Shown piece by piece: positions 19,496 to 30,230 of a stretch of 64,000 nt of DNA (positions are counted from its first letter, which is position 1; each line of letters begins with the position of its first letter). The notes below the pieces were generated by a model. The model saw only the letters and a program-made list of their open reading frames with translations. It was not told the DNA's origin and ran no database searches. The position numbers and the translations under genes were made by a program. Source of the stretch: Eunapius fragilis. Its lineage: Eukaryota; Porifera; Demospongiae; Spongillida; Spongillidae. Location: assembly GCA_963681505.1 (NCBI GenBank), contig OY811971.1, positions 2,717,730 through 2,781,729 on the forward strand. Direction: 5' to 3'.

Positions 19496-20275
19496 GGGTG
19501 GAGTGTGTGGTTGGGGAGGATAGAGTGTGATTGGTGAGGGTGGGATATTGATTGGTGAGGGTGGAGTGTGTGGTTGGGGAGGATAGAGTGTGATTGGTGA
19601 GGGTGGGATATGGATTGGTGATGGTGGAGTGTGATTGGTGAAGGTGGTGTGTGATAGGAGTGTGTGGTTAGTGAGGGTGGAGTCTGATTGGTGAGGGTGG
19701 GATAGGGATTGGTGATGGTGGAGTGTGTGATTGGTGAAGGTGTAATGTGTGATAGGTTAGGGAGGAGTATGAGATTTGTGAGGGTGGGGTGTGTGATCGA
19801 TGACGGTGGAGTGAGATTTGTGATGGTGGAGTATGTGATTGGTGATGGTGGAGTGTGATTGGTGAGAGTAGTGTGTGGTTGGTGATGGTGGAGTGTGTGA
19901 TTAGTGAGGGTGGAGTGTGAGACTGGTAAGGCAGGGGTGTGATTGGTGAGGGTGGAGTGCTGTGTGATTGGTGAGGTTGGAGTGTGTGACTGATGACGGT
20001 GGAGTGTGTGATTGATGAGGGTGGAGTGTGATTAGTGAGGGTGGAGTGTGTGATTGGTGAGTGTGGGTGTCTGATTGGTTAGGGTGGAGTGAGATTGGTG
20101 AGGGTGGGGTGTGTGTGGTGAGGATGGTGTGTGATTGGTGAACGTGGAGTGTGATTGGTTATGGTGTAGTGTGTGATTGGTGAGGGTGGGGTGTGAGATT
20201 GGTGAGGGTGGAATATGTGATTGGTGAGGGTGGTGCGTGATTGGTGAAGGTGGAGTGTGATTTGTAAGGGTGACA
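19487..20275 (+). repeat. 22-bp minisatellite array 3
   Basis: Variants of gattggtgagggtggagtgt over about 790 bp. The same order of variants, including rare ones (gtgtgatcgatgacgg, actggtaaggcagggg), recurs at 56115-56765, so the arrays are copies of one another. Confidence 0.9.
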
Positions 20276-20412
20276 TATGTGTCTGGTGTAAGTGCTGCTG
20301 TGGGCGTGTCTCCATTCAACCTGTTCTCTGGAATGGGTGGCAAGAGGTCAAAGGGGACTGATACTGACCTGTGGAAGGAGGGGGAAGAGGAGGAGGAGGG
20401 GCCAGAGGCGGA
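20276..20412 (+). pseudogene. Nibrin-locus module B, 3' truncated
   Basis: Reads VSAAVGVSPFNLFSGMGGKR then SKGTDTDLWKEGEEEEEGPE. The motif K/R-R-(S/E)-x-x-E-x-(D/S)LW matches human nibrin KRELKEDSLW just upstream of the MRE11-binding region, which supports module B as nibrin. At AEP it switches abruptly to inverted minisatellite. Duplicated at 56766-56905. Confidence 0.5.
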
Positions 20413-20610
20413 GCCCACCAATCACACACTCTACCCTGACCAATCACACACAACACCCTCAACAATCACACACTCCATACTCACTAATCACACTCCACTC
20501 TCACCAATCACACACTCCACCTCAACAATCACACATCCATCATCACAAATCACACACCCCACCCTCACCAATCACACATCCCAGTCTCACCAATCACACA
20601 GTACTCCACT
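20413..20610 (-). repeat. 22-bp minisatellite, inverted array
   Basis: Units of caccaatcacacactccaccct, the minus orientation of the main array, lying directly between module B and zinc-finger sequence. Each unit contains CCAAT on the plus strand. Confidence 0.85.
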
Positions 20611-20625
20611 CTACCCACTATCAGT

Positions 20626-21124
20626 GTTCTGAATGTGAGAAAGCATTTGGGGGACATCTGAAAGCACATATGGATGTCCCATACACAAGAAAAAAAAACT
20701 ATTAGTGTTCTGAATGTGAGAAGGCATTTAGTCGAATTGGAACTATGAAACCACACATGATTATCCATGTGCTTGAAAAGAACTATTAGTGTTCTGAATG
20801 TGGGAAGGCATTTGGTTGTATGGAAGGTCTGAAGAAGCACATGGTTGTCCACACAGGAGCCAGAAGATTCAAGTGTACTATTTGTAACAAGCAGTATTCC
20901 TACAGATCAAGTCTCACATACCATATGATGGTCCACAGCAATGATCGACCTTATAAGTGTTTCTGCAGGAAATCTTTCAGGTCCATTTCTGCTCTGAAAG
21001 AGCATGGCAGAAAACACCTTGGTGAGAAGTTAAGATGTCCCTCTGAAGGATGTGACAAGAAATATGTGACCAAGAGTGGTTTGAAGCATCATCTCCAGTA
21101 CTGCCCCTACTCCCAGCCACAATG
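20626..21124 (+). pseudogene. C2H2 zinc-finger gene copy 1, 5' truncated with two nonsense codons
   Basis: The frame reads QCSECEKAFGGHLKAHM ... NY-stop-CSECEKAFSRIGTMKPHMII ... NY[22 protein letters not shown]. It is then open to TGA at 21122-21124. Both stops are TAG (20703-20705, 20787-20789) where paralogues have CAG (Gln). The promoter and first exon part are missing, the left end being minisatellite. The remaining open part from ATG 20820 would give a 101-residue protein with the constant C-terminal three fingers: CTIC...H, CFCRKSF...H and CPSEGC...H-x3-C. The copy at 57180 shares both stops, so the stops predate that duplication. Confidence 0.75.
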
Positions 21125-21235
21125 ACTAATGCATGGTACATGAAAGTGTCTACGCATTGCTGCGCATAACATGAAACTGAATGTAATTGTTGGTCTGTGA
21201 TATACAATAAGCGTAATTCATTTATTTTTTGCATT

Positions 21236-21405
21236 ATTCTAGTCTTTAATACCTGTAACCATGGCTATCCCTGCCAGACCTGTTAGGCTGATCACCATGC
21301 CGACAGCCTCCTCCCCCTTTTTGAGCACCAGAAAACACTCAAGGCCATTGCTGACAGTCCTTGTTATATCTGTAACCATGGCTACCTCTGGCACACCGTT
21401 TAACC
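21236..21405 (+). other. Module A' downstream of zinc-finger copy 1
   Basis: After a pyrimidine tract and tattctag, the frame reads VTMAIPARPVRLITMPTASS, then PFLSTRKHSR and ISVTMATSGTPFN-stop. This matches the C-terminal part of module A (PVTMATPATPVRLITMPTAS). It follows most zinc-finger genes at the same distance, so the acceptor could act as an alternative 3' exon. Function unknown. Confidence 0.45.
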
Positions 21406-21719
21406 AGTAACCACGGTTACTACTACCACACCTGTTCCACTGATTAACATGTGGTTGGATGGTATTACACATGTTACACACGCACGCGTCCGTGGGCACT
21501 AATCCGTGAAGGTTGTATGTCAGGGTGAATATTGTAATTCTTATTCATCGTACTGCAAGCACAACACATGACAATCACACACATGCATACACGCTCCCAA
21601 TACTCTGGCCCAAGTGGTGTAGCATGATGTATTCCACCTGTTGCTATGGTGAACTAGGTTAAGGAAGGCCGTGATTATCGAGTTGAGAGGGTGTAGTGGT
21701 GATCATATGTTAAAATTAG

Positions 21720-21968
21720 GTTGGCAGCACAGGGTTAACACAGATGCCAAGGATTGTGGAGCTGGTGGAGCACGTAGAGACGTCAGCTGAAGTCCAACAG
21801 TGGTTGATGGAGCAGGAGGGGGTGAGTGTCACTATGTGTGTGTGTGGCCTAACATCACATGACTGCTCTACCCTATTTTTTTAGAGAGAACCTTCTGATG
21901 ATGAGGCAGAGATTAGTGACATTTTTAGGTTCACCGTTTATGCTATAATCACACCATTGTATTATTAG
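21720..21968 (+). CDS. NBN: Nibrin C-terminal exons E and F (copy 2)
   Basis: Exon E is 21720-21821 (acceptor aaattag, donor GTGAGT) and reads VGSTGLTQMPRIVELVEHVE, TSAEVQQWLMEQEG. The intron of 63 bases ends in tttttttag. Exon F (21885-21968) reads REPSDDEAEISDIFRFTVYA and continues to TAG at 21966. Nibrin recruits MRE11-RAD50 and ATM at DNA breaks; its extreme C-terminus, DDLFRY in human, is the ATM-binding motif that SDIFRF resembles. The short tail after FRFT arises from loss of the TGA seen in other copies. Splice sites look usable, but no upstream exon D lies close by. Confidence 0.6.
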
Positions 21969-22079
21969 GGAGGTTGCTTGAAGGTGATCAAGCATGTACC
22001 TTGCTACAAACATTGATATTGCAGGATGGATTACGTCAGTTGCAATAACCAGGGTCCGGGGTCGAGAGTATCGTAATAC

Positions 22080-22612
22080 CCGATACCACGTGCCTTTGCG
22101 CCTTCTGGAAGAGAAGAAAACAGGTCAGTCGAATGGATGCATTGGATTATAGGGCCTGCTTATATAGATGTTAACTTGCAAGAACGAGCGAAAATGAAGT
22201 AGGTCTAGGCCTACTAAAATTAAATATACATGTAAAGACTGGCGCTTGTTGTTACTAGTACCATCGCTTCGTTCACCCTTGCTGTTTGAGTCTTTGAATG
22301 CTATCATATATAGTCACAGTGGTGAATTGACACTTGCTATTTGAGTCTCTGAATACTGTCATGGTCACAGGGTGAATCTAGGAAGACTATACGGAGGGAG
22401 GGAGACATTTATGTAACATACATCCCTCCTTTATGCCGTCCGCTCCAACAGTGTGGTAGCGGGTAGCGTAGGGAGGCAGGGAGAATGGAAAACCCTTTTG
22501 GGTGATATTCAATTGGAACATAGCGATAGTGGTGTACTGAACACGTGCGTATCGTCCTTCACGCGTACAGCCTGTACTCTAATAAAACCAATCAAGACCA
22601 GCAGACATTCTT
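22080..22612 (+). repeat. Duplicated zinc-finger 5' flank, unit 1
   Basis: Contains ggcctgcttatatagatgtt, acttgcaagaacgagcg, gtttgagtctttgaatgct and a ggagggagggagacatt block. The same unit recurs at 39180-39500, 42400-42790, 53770-53880 (partial) and 58900-59400. It precedes the retroelement-like fragment and zinc-finger genes. No promoter was recognised within it. Confidence 0.6.
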
Positions 22613-22998
22613 GTGCCAAACTGGTTCCTCTCACGCCCAGCTGCATTTGACATAAAGGTCATCAATCCGCTTAATTTGCAATTTATACAAGAAGCGGCTC
22701 AAACCTGTGGTCATGCAGCTGAGATGGGAGAAGAGGCCAAGCACTCAAGAAATGATGAGGCATGTGCCCTTAGAGGATGGTCATGCATCCCTTTGGTTGT
22801 AGAAGTGTTTGGGGGGTGGGGCAATGCAGCTATCAATGTACTTTTAACCATATCCAAAAAGGTAGCCACGCAACTATGTTGACCTTTAAATCAAACATCT
22901 ACAGTCGCCTCAGCCTCACCCTCATGAGGCAGAATGCCAGGGCAGTTTTGGCCAGATATGTCTCACCAAACACTTGCTGTGACTTTAATTATTTATAG
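22613..22998 (+). pseudogene. Retroelement-associated C-terminal fragment, copy 1
   Basis: Reads FDIKVINPLNLQFIQEAAQT, RGWSCIPLVVEVFGGWGN and AINVLLTISKKVATQL. After a one-base frameshift near 22882 it reads SNIYSRLSLTLMRQNARAVL. The combination P(L/M)VVE.FG.WG ... SRL...L.R.NARA is common at the C-terminus of ORFs in sponge and cnidarian retroelements. Recognition is from memory of that pattern. Frameshifted, therefore dead. Duplicated at 59398-59780. Confidence 0.45.
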
Positions 22999-23089
22999 TG
23001 CAAATGTTTTAAATTAATGAATTCTATAAGCTGTATGTAATATAATTAATTTCCTTGGTGAGTTTGTCAAGCGTAATTCTTTTAACATG

Positions 23090-24075
23090 CACCTGGTCCT
23101 TGAAATTTTTCCAAAAAAGTACGCACCATATGATTTTTGATATATATAGTCACGCGGTTCATTCTTTAATGATAAATGGATATGATCTTAAAGCTTATTG
23201 ATCGCTGGTGCTGAATCTGATTTCAGATTTCCTTCCAAGTGATCAGTGCACCCTACAGATGCTGGCAAACACGATGACTTCCTAGAACGTTAGTGGTAAT
23301 GACGCAAACTGTATTTATTAATTTTTTTTGGTACGCTTTTAAGTCACGTATTCAAGAGCTTTTTTGTTATATCTGACAATGTATAGAGCACATGCATTAA
23401 CTTTTTATCTTTTCTAGTGAACACTTTTATCTTGACAAGGATAAAACATATTACAGGCAGAATGTTACTTCTATATACTGATTTGGGTGCTATACTATGA
23501 TCAATATATCAATCCATTGGTAATGTTGTTTGAAGTTGTTATCATTAAACATGCAAGTAAGCAAAAGGTATGACAAGTGTCTAAAGTGAAAGGATTGTCC
23601 CAGGAAACAGAAGGGTCTCTTCTGTCTCTATGACGTAACCATTGCAAATTACAGGTATAAGCTAAAGTCACAATGGCAAGTCATGATGGTCCATAGGGTC
23701 CACTAAAATTATTCAACGTGTGGTGCTAGTTACCATTGGCTCCCTTTGTTCATGTGGTTTGATATTTTGAGTAGTAAATCTAGGAATGCGTCTATGGAGG
23801 GAGGGAGACATTTGTTGTGGAGCAGGTGATGAAGTGGGTGGGAGGGGGGAATGGGGCACCCTTTTGGAAGCCTCTCCGATGGACAGTACCGGCATATGTG
23901 GTAACAAAGTCAAACCTATATCAGATTTGTTCCTGTTACAGTACCGGCTCGGTCATAGAGAAATTTCACAGCTTGATCATAGAGAAAATAAAGCATATAC
24001 ATTGGTAACTAAAGAAACCATCAGTGTTCATAGCAACCGCTATGAAAACGAATAGTTGGCTTAGTCCCAATGTAT
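23090..24075 (+). repeat. Zinc-finger 5' flank, 990-bp unit, first tandem copy
   Basis: Runs from ctggtccttgaaatt through gatttttgatatatatagtc, tgaatctgatttcagatttc and the ggagggagggagaca block to ggcttagtcccaatgtata. It is repeated immediately at 24090-25060 with over 95 percent similarity by eye. Only one such copy exists in the distal duplication (59880-60860). Confidence 0.8.
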
Positions 24076-24089
24076 ACACTTTATTTTCT

Positions 24090-25060
24090 GGTCCTTGAAA
24101 TTATTCCAAAAAAGTACGCACCATATGATTTTTGATATATATAGTCGCGCGGTTCTTTCTTTAATGATAAATGGATATGATCTTAAAGCTTATTGATCGC
24201 TGGTGCTGAATCTGATTTCAGATTTCCTTCCAAGTGATCAGTGCACCCTACAGATGCTGGCAAACACGATGACTTCCTAGAACGATAGTGGTAATGACGC
24301 AAACTGTATTTATTAATTTTTTTTGGTACGTTTTTAAGTCACGTATTCAAGAGCTTTTTTGTTATATCTGACAATGTATAGAGCACATGCATTAACTTTT
24401 TATCTTTTCTAGTGAACACTTTTATCTTGACAAGGATAAAACATATTACAGGCAGAATGTTACTTCTATATACTGATTTGGGTGCTATACTATGATCAAT
24501 ATATCAATCCATTGGTAATGTTGTTTGAAGTTGCTATCATTAATCATGCTAGTAAGCAAAAGGTATGACAAGTGTCTAAAGTGAAAGGATTGTCCCAGGA
24601 AACAGAAGGGTCTCTTCTGTCTCTATGACGTAACCATTAAAAATTACAGGTATAAGCAAAAGTCACAATAGCAAGTCATGATGATCGATAGGGACCACTA
24701 AAATTATTTAACGTGTGGTACTAGTTACCATCGGCTCCATTTGTCCATGCGGTTTGATATTTTGAGTAGTAAATCTAGGAGTACGTCTATGGAGGGAGGG
24801 AGACATTAGTTGTGGAGCAGGCGATGAAGGGGGGGAATGGGGAACTCTTTTGGAAGCCTCTCCGATGTACAGTACCGGCATGTGTGGTAACAAAGTCAAA
24901 CCTATATCAGATTTGTTCCTGTTACAGTACCGGCTCGGTCATAGAGAAATTTCACAGCTTGATCATAGAGAAAATAAAGCATATACATTGGTACCTAAAG
25001 AAACCATCAGTGTTCATAGCAACCGCTATGAAACGAATAGTTGGCTTAGTCCCAATGTAT
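24090..25060 (+). repeat. Zinc-finger 5' flank, 990-bp unit, second tandem copy
   Basis: Second copy of the preceding unit. It ends inside the foldback element at 24882-25168. Scattered differences, such as loss of a 'tgggtgg' stretch near 24830, show the copies are not an artefact of a single read. Confidence 0.8.
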
Positions 25061-25168
25061 ACACTTTATTTTCTCTATGATCGAGCTGCGAATTTTCTCT
25101 ATGACCAAGCGGGTACTGTAAAAGGAACAAATCTGATATAAGTTTGACTTTGTAACCACACATGGAAT
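24882..25168. mobile_element. Foldback element upstream of zinc-finger copy 2
   Basis: The left arm starts tgtggtaacaaagtcaaacc and contains tgatcatagagaaaataaag. The right arm is its reverse complement, ending gactttgtaaccacaca. Arms of about 110 bp, centre about 60 bp. The same element lies upstream of the zinc-finger copies at 60676-60965 and 62575-62860, and half of it at 23890-24075. It sits 130-170 bp from the zinc-finger start, so it may affect their transcription. Confidence 0.75.
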
Positions 25169-25254
25169 GGTTGTTATGAGGTTAAGTTACATGTCCCGCC
25201 CCCTTTTTGGTAAGGAGTGCTGAAACCTATCAATGTAAAACATAAATTAGTAAT

Positions 25255-25304
25255 TTTCTATTAACTGCCAAATGTTATACATATATATAGCTCACCCAAG
25301 GAAG
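25255..25304 (+). promoter_or_regulatory. TATA-like promoter of zinc-finger copy 2
   Basis: The block taactgccaaatgttataca then tatatatagctcacccaagg ends at ATG 25305. It is conserved at 44690-44733, 61083-61128 and 62970-63015. The tatatata run lies only 20-28 bases before the ATG, so either the 5' UTR is extremely short or this is the initiator region. A two-base length difference in the TA run among copies excludes translation from the upstream ATG. Confidence 0.45.
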
Positions 25305-26261
25305 ATGAGCACAGCTGCAAAAAAGCACAAGTGTCTTGAATGTGGGAAGGCATTTGGTCATAAGGGAGATCTGACGAGGCACATGGTTGTTCATACAAAA
25401 GAAAAGAACTATCACTGTTCTGAATGTGGGAAGGCATTTGGTCTTAAGGGAGGTCTGACGAGGCACATGGTTGTCCATACAAAAGAAAAGAACTATCGGT
25501 GTTTTGAATGTGAGAAGGCATTTGGTCGTAAGGGAGATCTGAAGATGCACATGGTTGTCCATACACAAGAAAAGAACTATCTGTGTTCTGAATGTGGGAA
25601 GGCATTTGCTCGAAAGGGAGCTCTGAATGCACACATAATGGTTGTCCATACACAAGAAAAGAACTATCAGTGTTATGAATGTGGGAAGGCATTTGGTCGT
25701 AAGGGATATCTGAAGAAGCACATGGTTGTCCATACACAGGAAAAGAACTATCAGTGTTCTGAATGTGGGAAGGCATTTGCTCGAAAGGGAGCTCTGAATG
25801 CACACATAATGGTTGTCCATACGCATGTGAAGAACTATCAGTGTTCTGAATGTGAGAAAGCATTTGGTCAAAAGGGACATCTGAAGACACACATGGTTGT
25901 CCATACAAAAGAAAAGAACTATCAGTGTTCTGAATGTGGGAAGGGATTTGGACAAAAAGGAACTCTGAAGACACACATGGTTATTCACACAGGAGCCAGA
26001 AGATTCAAGTATACTATTTGCAACAAGCAGTATTCCTGTGGATCAAGTCTCAGATACCATATGATGGTCCACAGCAATGATCGACCTTATAAGTGTTTCT
26101 GCAGGCAATCTTTCAGGTCCATTTCTGCTCTCAAAAGCCATGGCAGAAAACACCTTGGTGAGAAATTAAGATGTCCCTCTGAAGGATGTGACAAGAAATA
26201 CGTGACCAAGATTGGTTTGAAGCATCATCTCCAGTACTGCCCCTACTCCCAGCCACAATGA
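25305..26261 (+). CDS. C2H2 zinc-finger protein, copy 2 (318 aa, 11 fingers)
   Basis: Intact single-exon frame from [17 protein letters not shown] to SQPQ-stop. I chose this ATG because it is conserved in all copies. The protein has eight ordinary fingers of the form Y-x-C-x2-C-x12-H-x3/4-H, with linkers T(K/Q)EKNY instead of TGEKPY. Finger 9 (FKYTICNKQYSC) has lost its first zinc Cys (C to Y). Finger 10 is YKCFCRQSF...H-x3-H with an odd C-x-C, and finger 11 is CPSEGCDKKY...HHLQYC (C2HC type). Likely a nuclear DNA-binding protein. Fingers 4 and 6 share ARKGALNAHIMVVH, with one extra residue before the last His. The helix contact positions differ between fingers and paralogues. No KRAB, SCAN, BTB or other effector domain is visible. 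Confidence 0.85.
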   Translation: MSTAAKKHKCLECGKAFGHKGDLTRHMVVHTKEKNYHCSECGKAFGLKGGLTRHMVVHTKEKNYRCFECEKAFGRKGDLKMHMVVHTQEKNYLCSECGKAFARKGALNAHIMVVHTQEKNYQCYECGKAFGRKGYLKKHMVVHTQEKNYQCSECGKAFARKGALNAHIMVVHTHVKNYQCSECEKAFGQKGHLKTHMVVHTKEKNYQCSECGKGFGQKGTLKTHMVIHTGARRFKYTICNKQYSCGSSLRYHMMVHSNDRPYKCFCRQSFRSISALKSHGRKHLGEKLRCPSEGCDKKYVTKIGLKHHLQYCPYSQPQ

Positions 26262-26384
26262 CCAATGCATGATATATGAAAGTGCGTACGCATTACTGCA
26301 TAACATGAAACTGAATGTATTAGTTGCTTAGTAAAATACATGCAATATGCGTAATTCTTTTTTTTTGTTGCATTTTTGTATTTA

Positions 26385-26615
26385 TTCTAGTCTTTAATAC
26401 CTGTAACCATGGCTACCCTTGCCAGACCTGTTAGGCTGATCACCATGCCGACAGCCTCCTCCCCCTTTTTGAGCACAGTGTGCCAAACTCAAGGCCATTG
26501 CTGTCAGGCCTTGTTATATCTGTAACCATGTCTACCTTTGGCACACTGTTTAACCAGTAACCATGTCTACCTCTGGCAAACCGTTTAACCAGTAACCTCG
26601 GTTACTGCTACCACA
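26385..26615 (+). other. Module A' downstream of zinc-finger copy 2
   Basis: Pyrimidine tract and tattctag, then VTMATLARPVRLITMPTASS. It has an internal duplication of the 'taaccatgtctacctttggc' block (26520-26600). Confidence 0.45.
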
Positions 26616-26815
26616 CCTGTTCCACTGATTAACATGTGGTCGGAAGTCGTATGAAGTTGGAAGTCGTATGGTATTACACATGGAAGGTTCCTCTGCACTC
26701 ATAGGTACTGCCTGTCATTTGTACCACCCTCACATCATCACCCCATTACTCCCCATCCCTCCTTAGCACCCAGGCTGTCTTAGCAAATCACATGAGCGTG
26801 CCCCTCCTCCTCCAG

Positions 26816-26933
26816 AATGTGTGGGTGGTGAGACTGGTTGTGGTGGTCCGGGGGAGAGACAAGGTCCCAGAGAAGGTGACAAGCAGTAGTGAGAGTGAGG
26901 GCCGGACTGAGAGACTTCAAATGCTTCAGAAAG
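26816..26933 (+). pseudogene. NBN: Nibrin module D, frameshifted (copy 1)
   Basis: Acceptor ctcctccag, then CV and, after a two-base deletion at about 26824, VRLVVVVRGRDKVPEKVTSS. A four-base insertion (ggccgg) near 26911 shifts the frame again before GLRDFKCFRK|GTGCAG. In human nibrin the equivalent region is EFRSLVIKN...LKNFKKFKKV, the MRE11-interaction region. Two indels make this copy non-coding. Confidence 0.65.
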
Positions 26934-27124
26934 GTGCAGCAAGCAGTAAGGTGAAGGTTAATGATTTATAATAGAGGGAAGGAGGTTAGGATGCAGGTGA
27001 GGGTTAACAATGAGAGAGGGAAGGTGAGAGTTAAAAATGCAAGAGGTAATTTGAGGATTAAAGATGCAAGCGGGATGGTGAGGGTATAATGAAGGTTGTA
27101 TTCATAACCTGGTATGGTGTTCCC

Positions 27125-27450
27125 AAGATGGCTGCCTGGTGTGAAGGGAAACATCCTCCTCAGAGCCAAAGGACAATGGAGCCTTCTGGTGGAGAAGGGA
27201 AGGCCAGTACTACTGCTGCTGCTTTTACTACCAGGTCAGCTGCAAAGTCAGTAGCACTTGGAGGACTTGTAACCTCTCCGCCTGTAACCATGGCTACCTG
27301 TGCTATACCTGTAACCACAGCTACAGCTGCCATGCCTGTTATCCCTGTAACCATGGCTACCCCTGCCACACTAGTTTGGCTGATCACCATGCCAACAGCC
27401 TCCTCCCCCTTTTTGAGCACCGGAAACACAAGGGAACTGCTGTAGTGGAG
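27125..27450 (+). CDS. Module A exon (copy 2)
   Basis: Reads KMAAWCEGKHPPQSQRTMEP, SGGEGKASTTAAAFTTRSAA and KSVALGGLVTSPPVTMATCA. It continues with the coding repeat PVTMATCAI-PVTTATAAM-PVIPVTMATPATL, then VWLITMPTASSPFLSTGN. Ser/Thr/Ala-rich and probably disordered. The 9-residue units come from a 27-bp repeat (cctgtaaccatggctacctg). Not recognised on its own; followed by module B in a different frame. Confidence 0.4.
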
Positions 27451-27760
27451 GGTACCTCACAGTTTGGAACACAGAGCGAAGTGAAGATGGAAGGGCCAAG
27501 AAGACAGCAGCAGAGGCCTTTCAATGGTGGCCGGGAGTAGCCATCCCTCTGTGTCTGGTGTCCGTGCTGCTGTGGGCGTGTCTCCATTCAACCTGTACTC
27601 TGGAATGGGTGGCAAGAGGTCAAAGGTGACTGAGACTGACCTGTGGAGAGGAGGAGGAAGGGCCAGAGGTGGAGCCTTGGGATGGTGAAGATCCTTTGGA
27701 GAGTGGTGTGAAATATGACCCTGTCATTACCAAGGATGGCTTCATCTGTCCATAAGAGCA
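27451..27760 (+). pseudogene. Module B (copy 3), frameshifted
   Basis: Carries VVAGSSHPSVSGVRAAV-like and VSPFNLYSGMGGKRSKVTET DLW words. A deletion of about 11 bases in the acidic stretch (ctgtggagaggaggaggaag) shifts the frame before WDGEDPLESGVKYDPVITKD can be read. It ends ...ITKDGFI-CP-stop type sequence at 27755, then minisatellite begins. Confidence 0.45.
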
Positions 27761-27779
27761 TAGTGAGACCTGAGAGATG

Positions 27780-29800
27780 TGTGATTGGTGAGGGTGGAGT
27801 GTGATTGGTGAGGGTGGAGTGTGTGATTAGTGAGGGTGGTGTGTATGATTGGAGATGGTGGATTGTGTTGATTGGTGATGGCGGAGTGTATGATTGGTGA
27901 CGGAGTGTGTGAATGGTGATGCTGGAGTGTGTGATTGGTGACAGTGTAATGTGATTGGTGATGGTAAAATGTGATTGGTACAGTATGTGATTGGTGAGGG
28001 TGGAGTGTGTGGTGGATGTGTGATTGGTGAGGGTGGGATGTGTGATTGGTGAGGGTGGTGTGTCATTGGTAATGGTGGAGTGTGTCATTGGTGAGGGAGA
28101 GTGTGTCATTGGTGAGGGAGAAGGGTGTCATTGGTGAGGGTGGAGTGTGTCATTGGTGAGGGTGATTGGGAGAGGAGTGTTTGATTGATGTGTGTAGTGT
28201 GATTGGTGCGGGTAGTGTTTGATTGGTGAGGGTAGAGTGTTTGGTGAGGGTGGAATGTGTGATTGGTGAGGGTGGAGTGTGTGATATGTGATGGTGGAGT
28301 GTGTGATTGGTGATGGTGGAGTGTGATTGGTGAGGGTGGAGCATGTGTATGGAGAGGGCAGTGTGTGATTGGTGAAGGTGGTGTGTGTAAATGATGGTGG
28401 AGTGTGTGATTGGTGAGGGTGGAGTGTGTGATTGGTTAGGGTGGAGTGTGTGATTGGTGAGTGTGATTAGTAAGGGTGGTATTTGTGATTGGTGAGGTGG
28501 AGTGTGTGCTTGGTGGTGGTGGAGTGTCATTGGTGAGGGTGGAGTGTGTCATTGGTGAAGGAGAAGGGTGTGATTGGTGAGAGTGGAGTGTGTGATTGGT
28601 GAGGGTGATTGTGAGGGGAGTGTGTAGTGCGATAGGTGAGGGCGAGTGTGATTGGTCAAGGTGTGTGATTGATGACGGTGGTGTTTGTGATTGGTGAGGG
28701 TGGAGTGTATTATTAGTGAGGGTGGTGTGTGATTGGTGAGGTTGTAGTGTGTTTAGTGAGGGTGAAGTGTGATTGGTGAGGGTGGTCTGATTGGTGAGGG
28801 CTTTGTTTGTGATTGCGAGGTTTGTGTTTATGAATGGTGAGAGTGGAGTGTGATTGGTGTGTTGAGTGAGTGATTGGTGAGGGTGAAGTGTGTGATTGGT
28901 GAGTGTGGAATGTGTGATTGGGAGGGTTGGAGTGTGTGATTAGTGAGGTGGAGTGTGATTGGTGAGGGTGGAGTGTGTGATTAGTGAGGGTGGAGTGTGA
29001 TTGGTGAGGGTGGGGTGTGTGATTTATGACAGTGGTGTTTGTGCTTGGTGAGGATGGTGATTGTGATTGGTGAGGGGTGGAATGTGTGATAGTGAGGGTG
29101 GAGTGTGATTAGTGGGGTGGAGTGTGTGATTGGTGAGGGTGGAGTGTGTGATTGGTGAGGGTAGAGTGTGTGATTGGTGGGGGTGGAATGTGTGATAGTG
29201 AGGGTGGAGTGTGATTAGTGGGGTGGAGTGTGTGATTGGTGAGGGTGGAGTGTGTGATTGGTGAGGGTAGAGTGTGTGATTGGTGGGGGTGGAATGTGTG
29301 ATAGTGAGGGTGGAGTGTGATTAGTGGGGTGGAGTGTGTGATTGGTGAGGGTGGAGTGTGTGATTGGTGAGGGTGGAGTGTGTGATTGGTGAGGGTTGAG
29401 TGTGTGATTGGTGAGGGTGGAGTGTGGGATTGGTGAGGGTGGAGTGTGATAGTGAGGGTGGAGTGTGTGATTAGTGAGGGTGGAGTGTGATTGATGAGGG
29501 AGGTGCTTGTGATTGGTGATGGTGGATTGTAATTGGTGAAAGTGGTTTTTGTGATTTGAAATTATAGGTGAGGGTGGTCTGATTGGTGAGGGTTTTGGTT
29601 GTGAATGGTGAGGGTGGAGTGTGATTGGTGTGTGGAGTTAGTGATTGGTGAGGGTGGAGTGTGTGATTGGTGAGTGAGGAGTGTGATTGGTGAGTATGGA
29701 GTGTGTGATTGGTGAGGGTGGTTTGTGATTGATGACGGTGGGGATTGTGATTTGTGAGGGTGGAGTGTGATTGGTGTGTGGAGTGTGTGATTGGTGGGGT
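27780..29800 (+). repeat. 22-bp minisatellite array 4 (2 kb, the longest)
   Basis: Roughly 95 units of gtgattggtgagggtggagtgt and shortened 18-20-bp forms. Three copies of a 106-bp higher-order unit (aatgtgtgatagtgagggtg ...) start at about 29081, 29187 and 29293. The plus strand is G/T/A with almost no C. Long proline/threonine/histidine frames on the minus strand are artefacts. Confidence 0.92.
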
Positions 29801-29864
29801 AAAAATACATGCAATACGTGTAATTCTTTTTTTTTGTTGCATTTTTGTATTTATTCTAGTCTTT

Positions 29865-30035
29865 AATTCCTGTAACCATGGCTACCCTTGCCTAACCTGT
29901 TAGGCTGATCACCATGCCAACAGCCTCCTCCCCCTTTTTGAGCACCTGGAAACTCAAGGCCATTGCTATCAGTCCTTGTTATATCCGTAACCATGGCTAC
30001 CTTTGGCACACTGTTTAACCAGTAACCATGGTTAC
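29865..30035 (+). other. Module A' without a zinc-finger gene before it
   Basis: Same acceptor block (ttttgttgcatttttgtatttattctag) and exon-like frame as after zinc-finger copy 2. It is joined directly to the end of the minisatellite at about 29800. The zinc-finger gene that normally precedes it is deleted. Confidence 0.5.
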
Positions 30036-30230
30036 TACTACCACACATGTTACACTGATCAACATGTGGTTGGAAGTCGTATGGTGTTACACATGGATGG
30101 TACCTCTGTCCTCATAGGTACTGCCTGTCATTTGTACCACCCTCACATCGATATCCGACCTCCCCATCCCTCCTAGGTACCCAGAGGTGCCTGTCTGAGC
30201 ACATCACATGAGCGTGCCCCTCCTCCCCCT

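Noticed and set aside
20626-21124. TAG reassigned to glutamine
   Set aside because: Copy 8 ends at TAG and Gypsy and hAT fragments contain ordinary stops; simple C-to-T decay is more likely than a code change. Kept only as a read-through question.
27588-29842. Long minus-strand frames of His/Thr/Pro-rich 'SHTPPSPITHSTLTNH' type (also at 17888, 20032, 47798, 56503)
   Set aside because: Translations of the 22-bp minisatellite. They lack splice or start signals and change frame between arrays.
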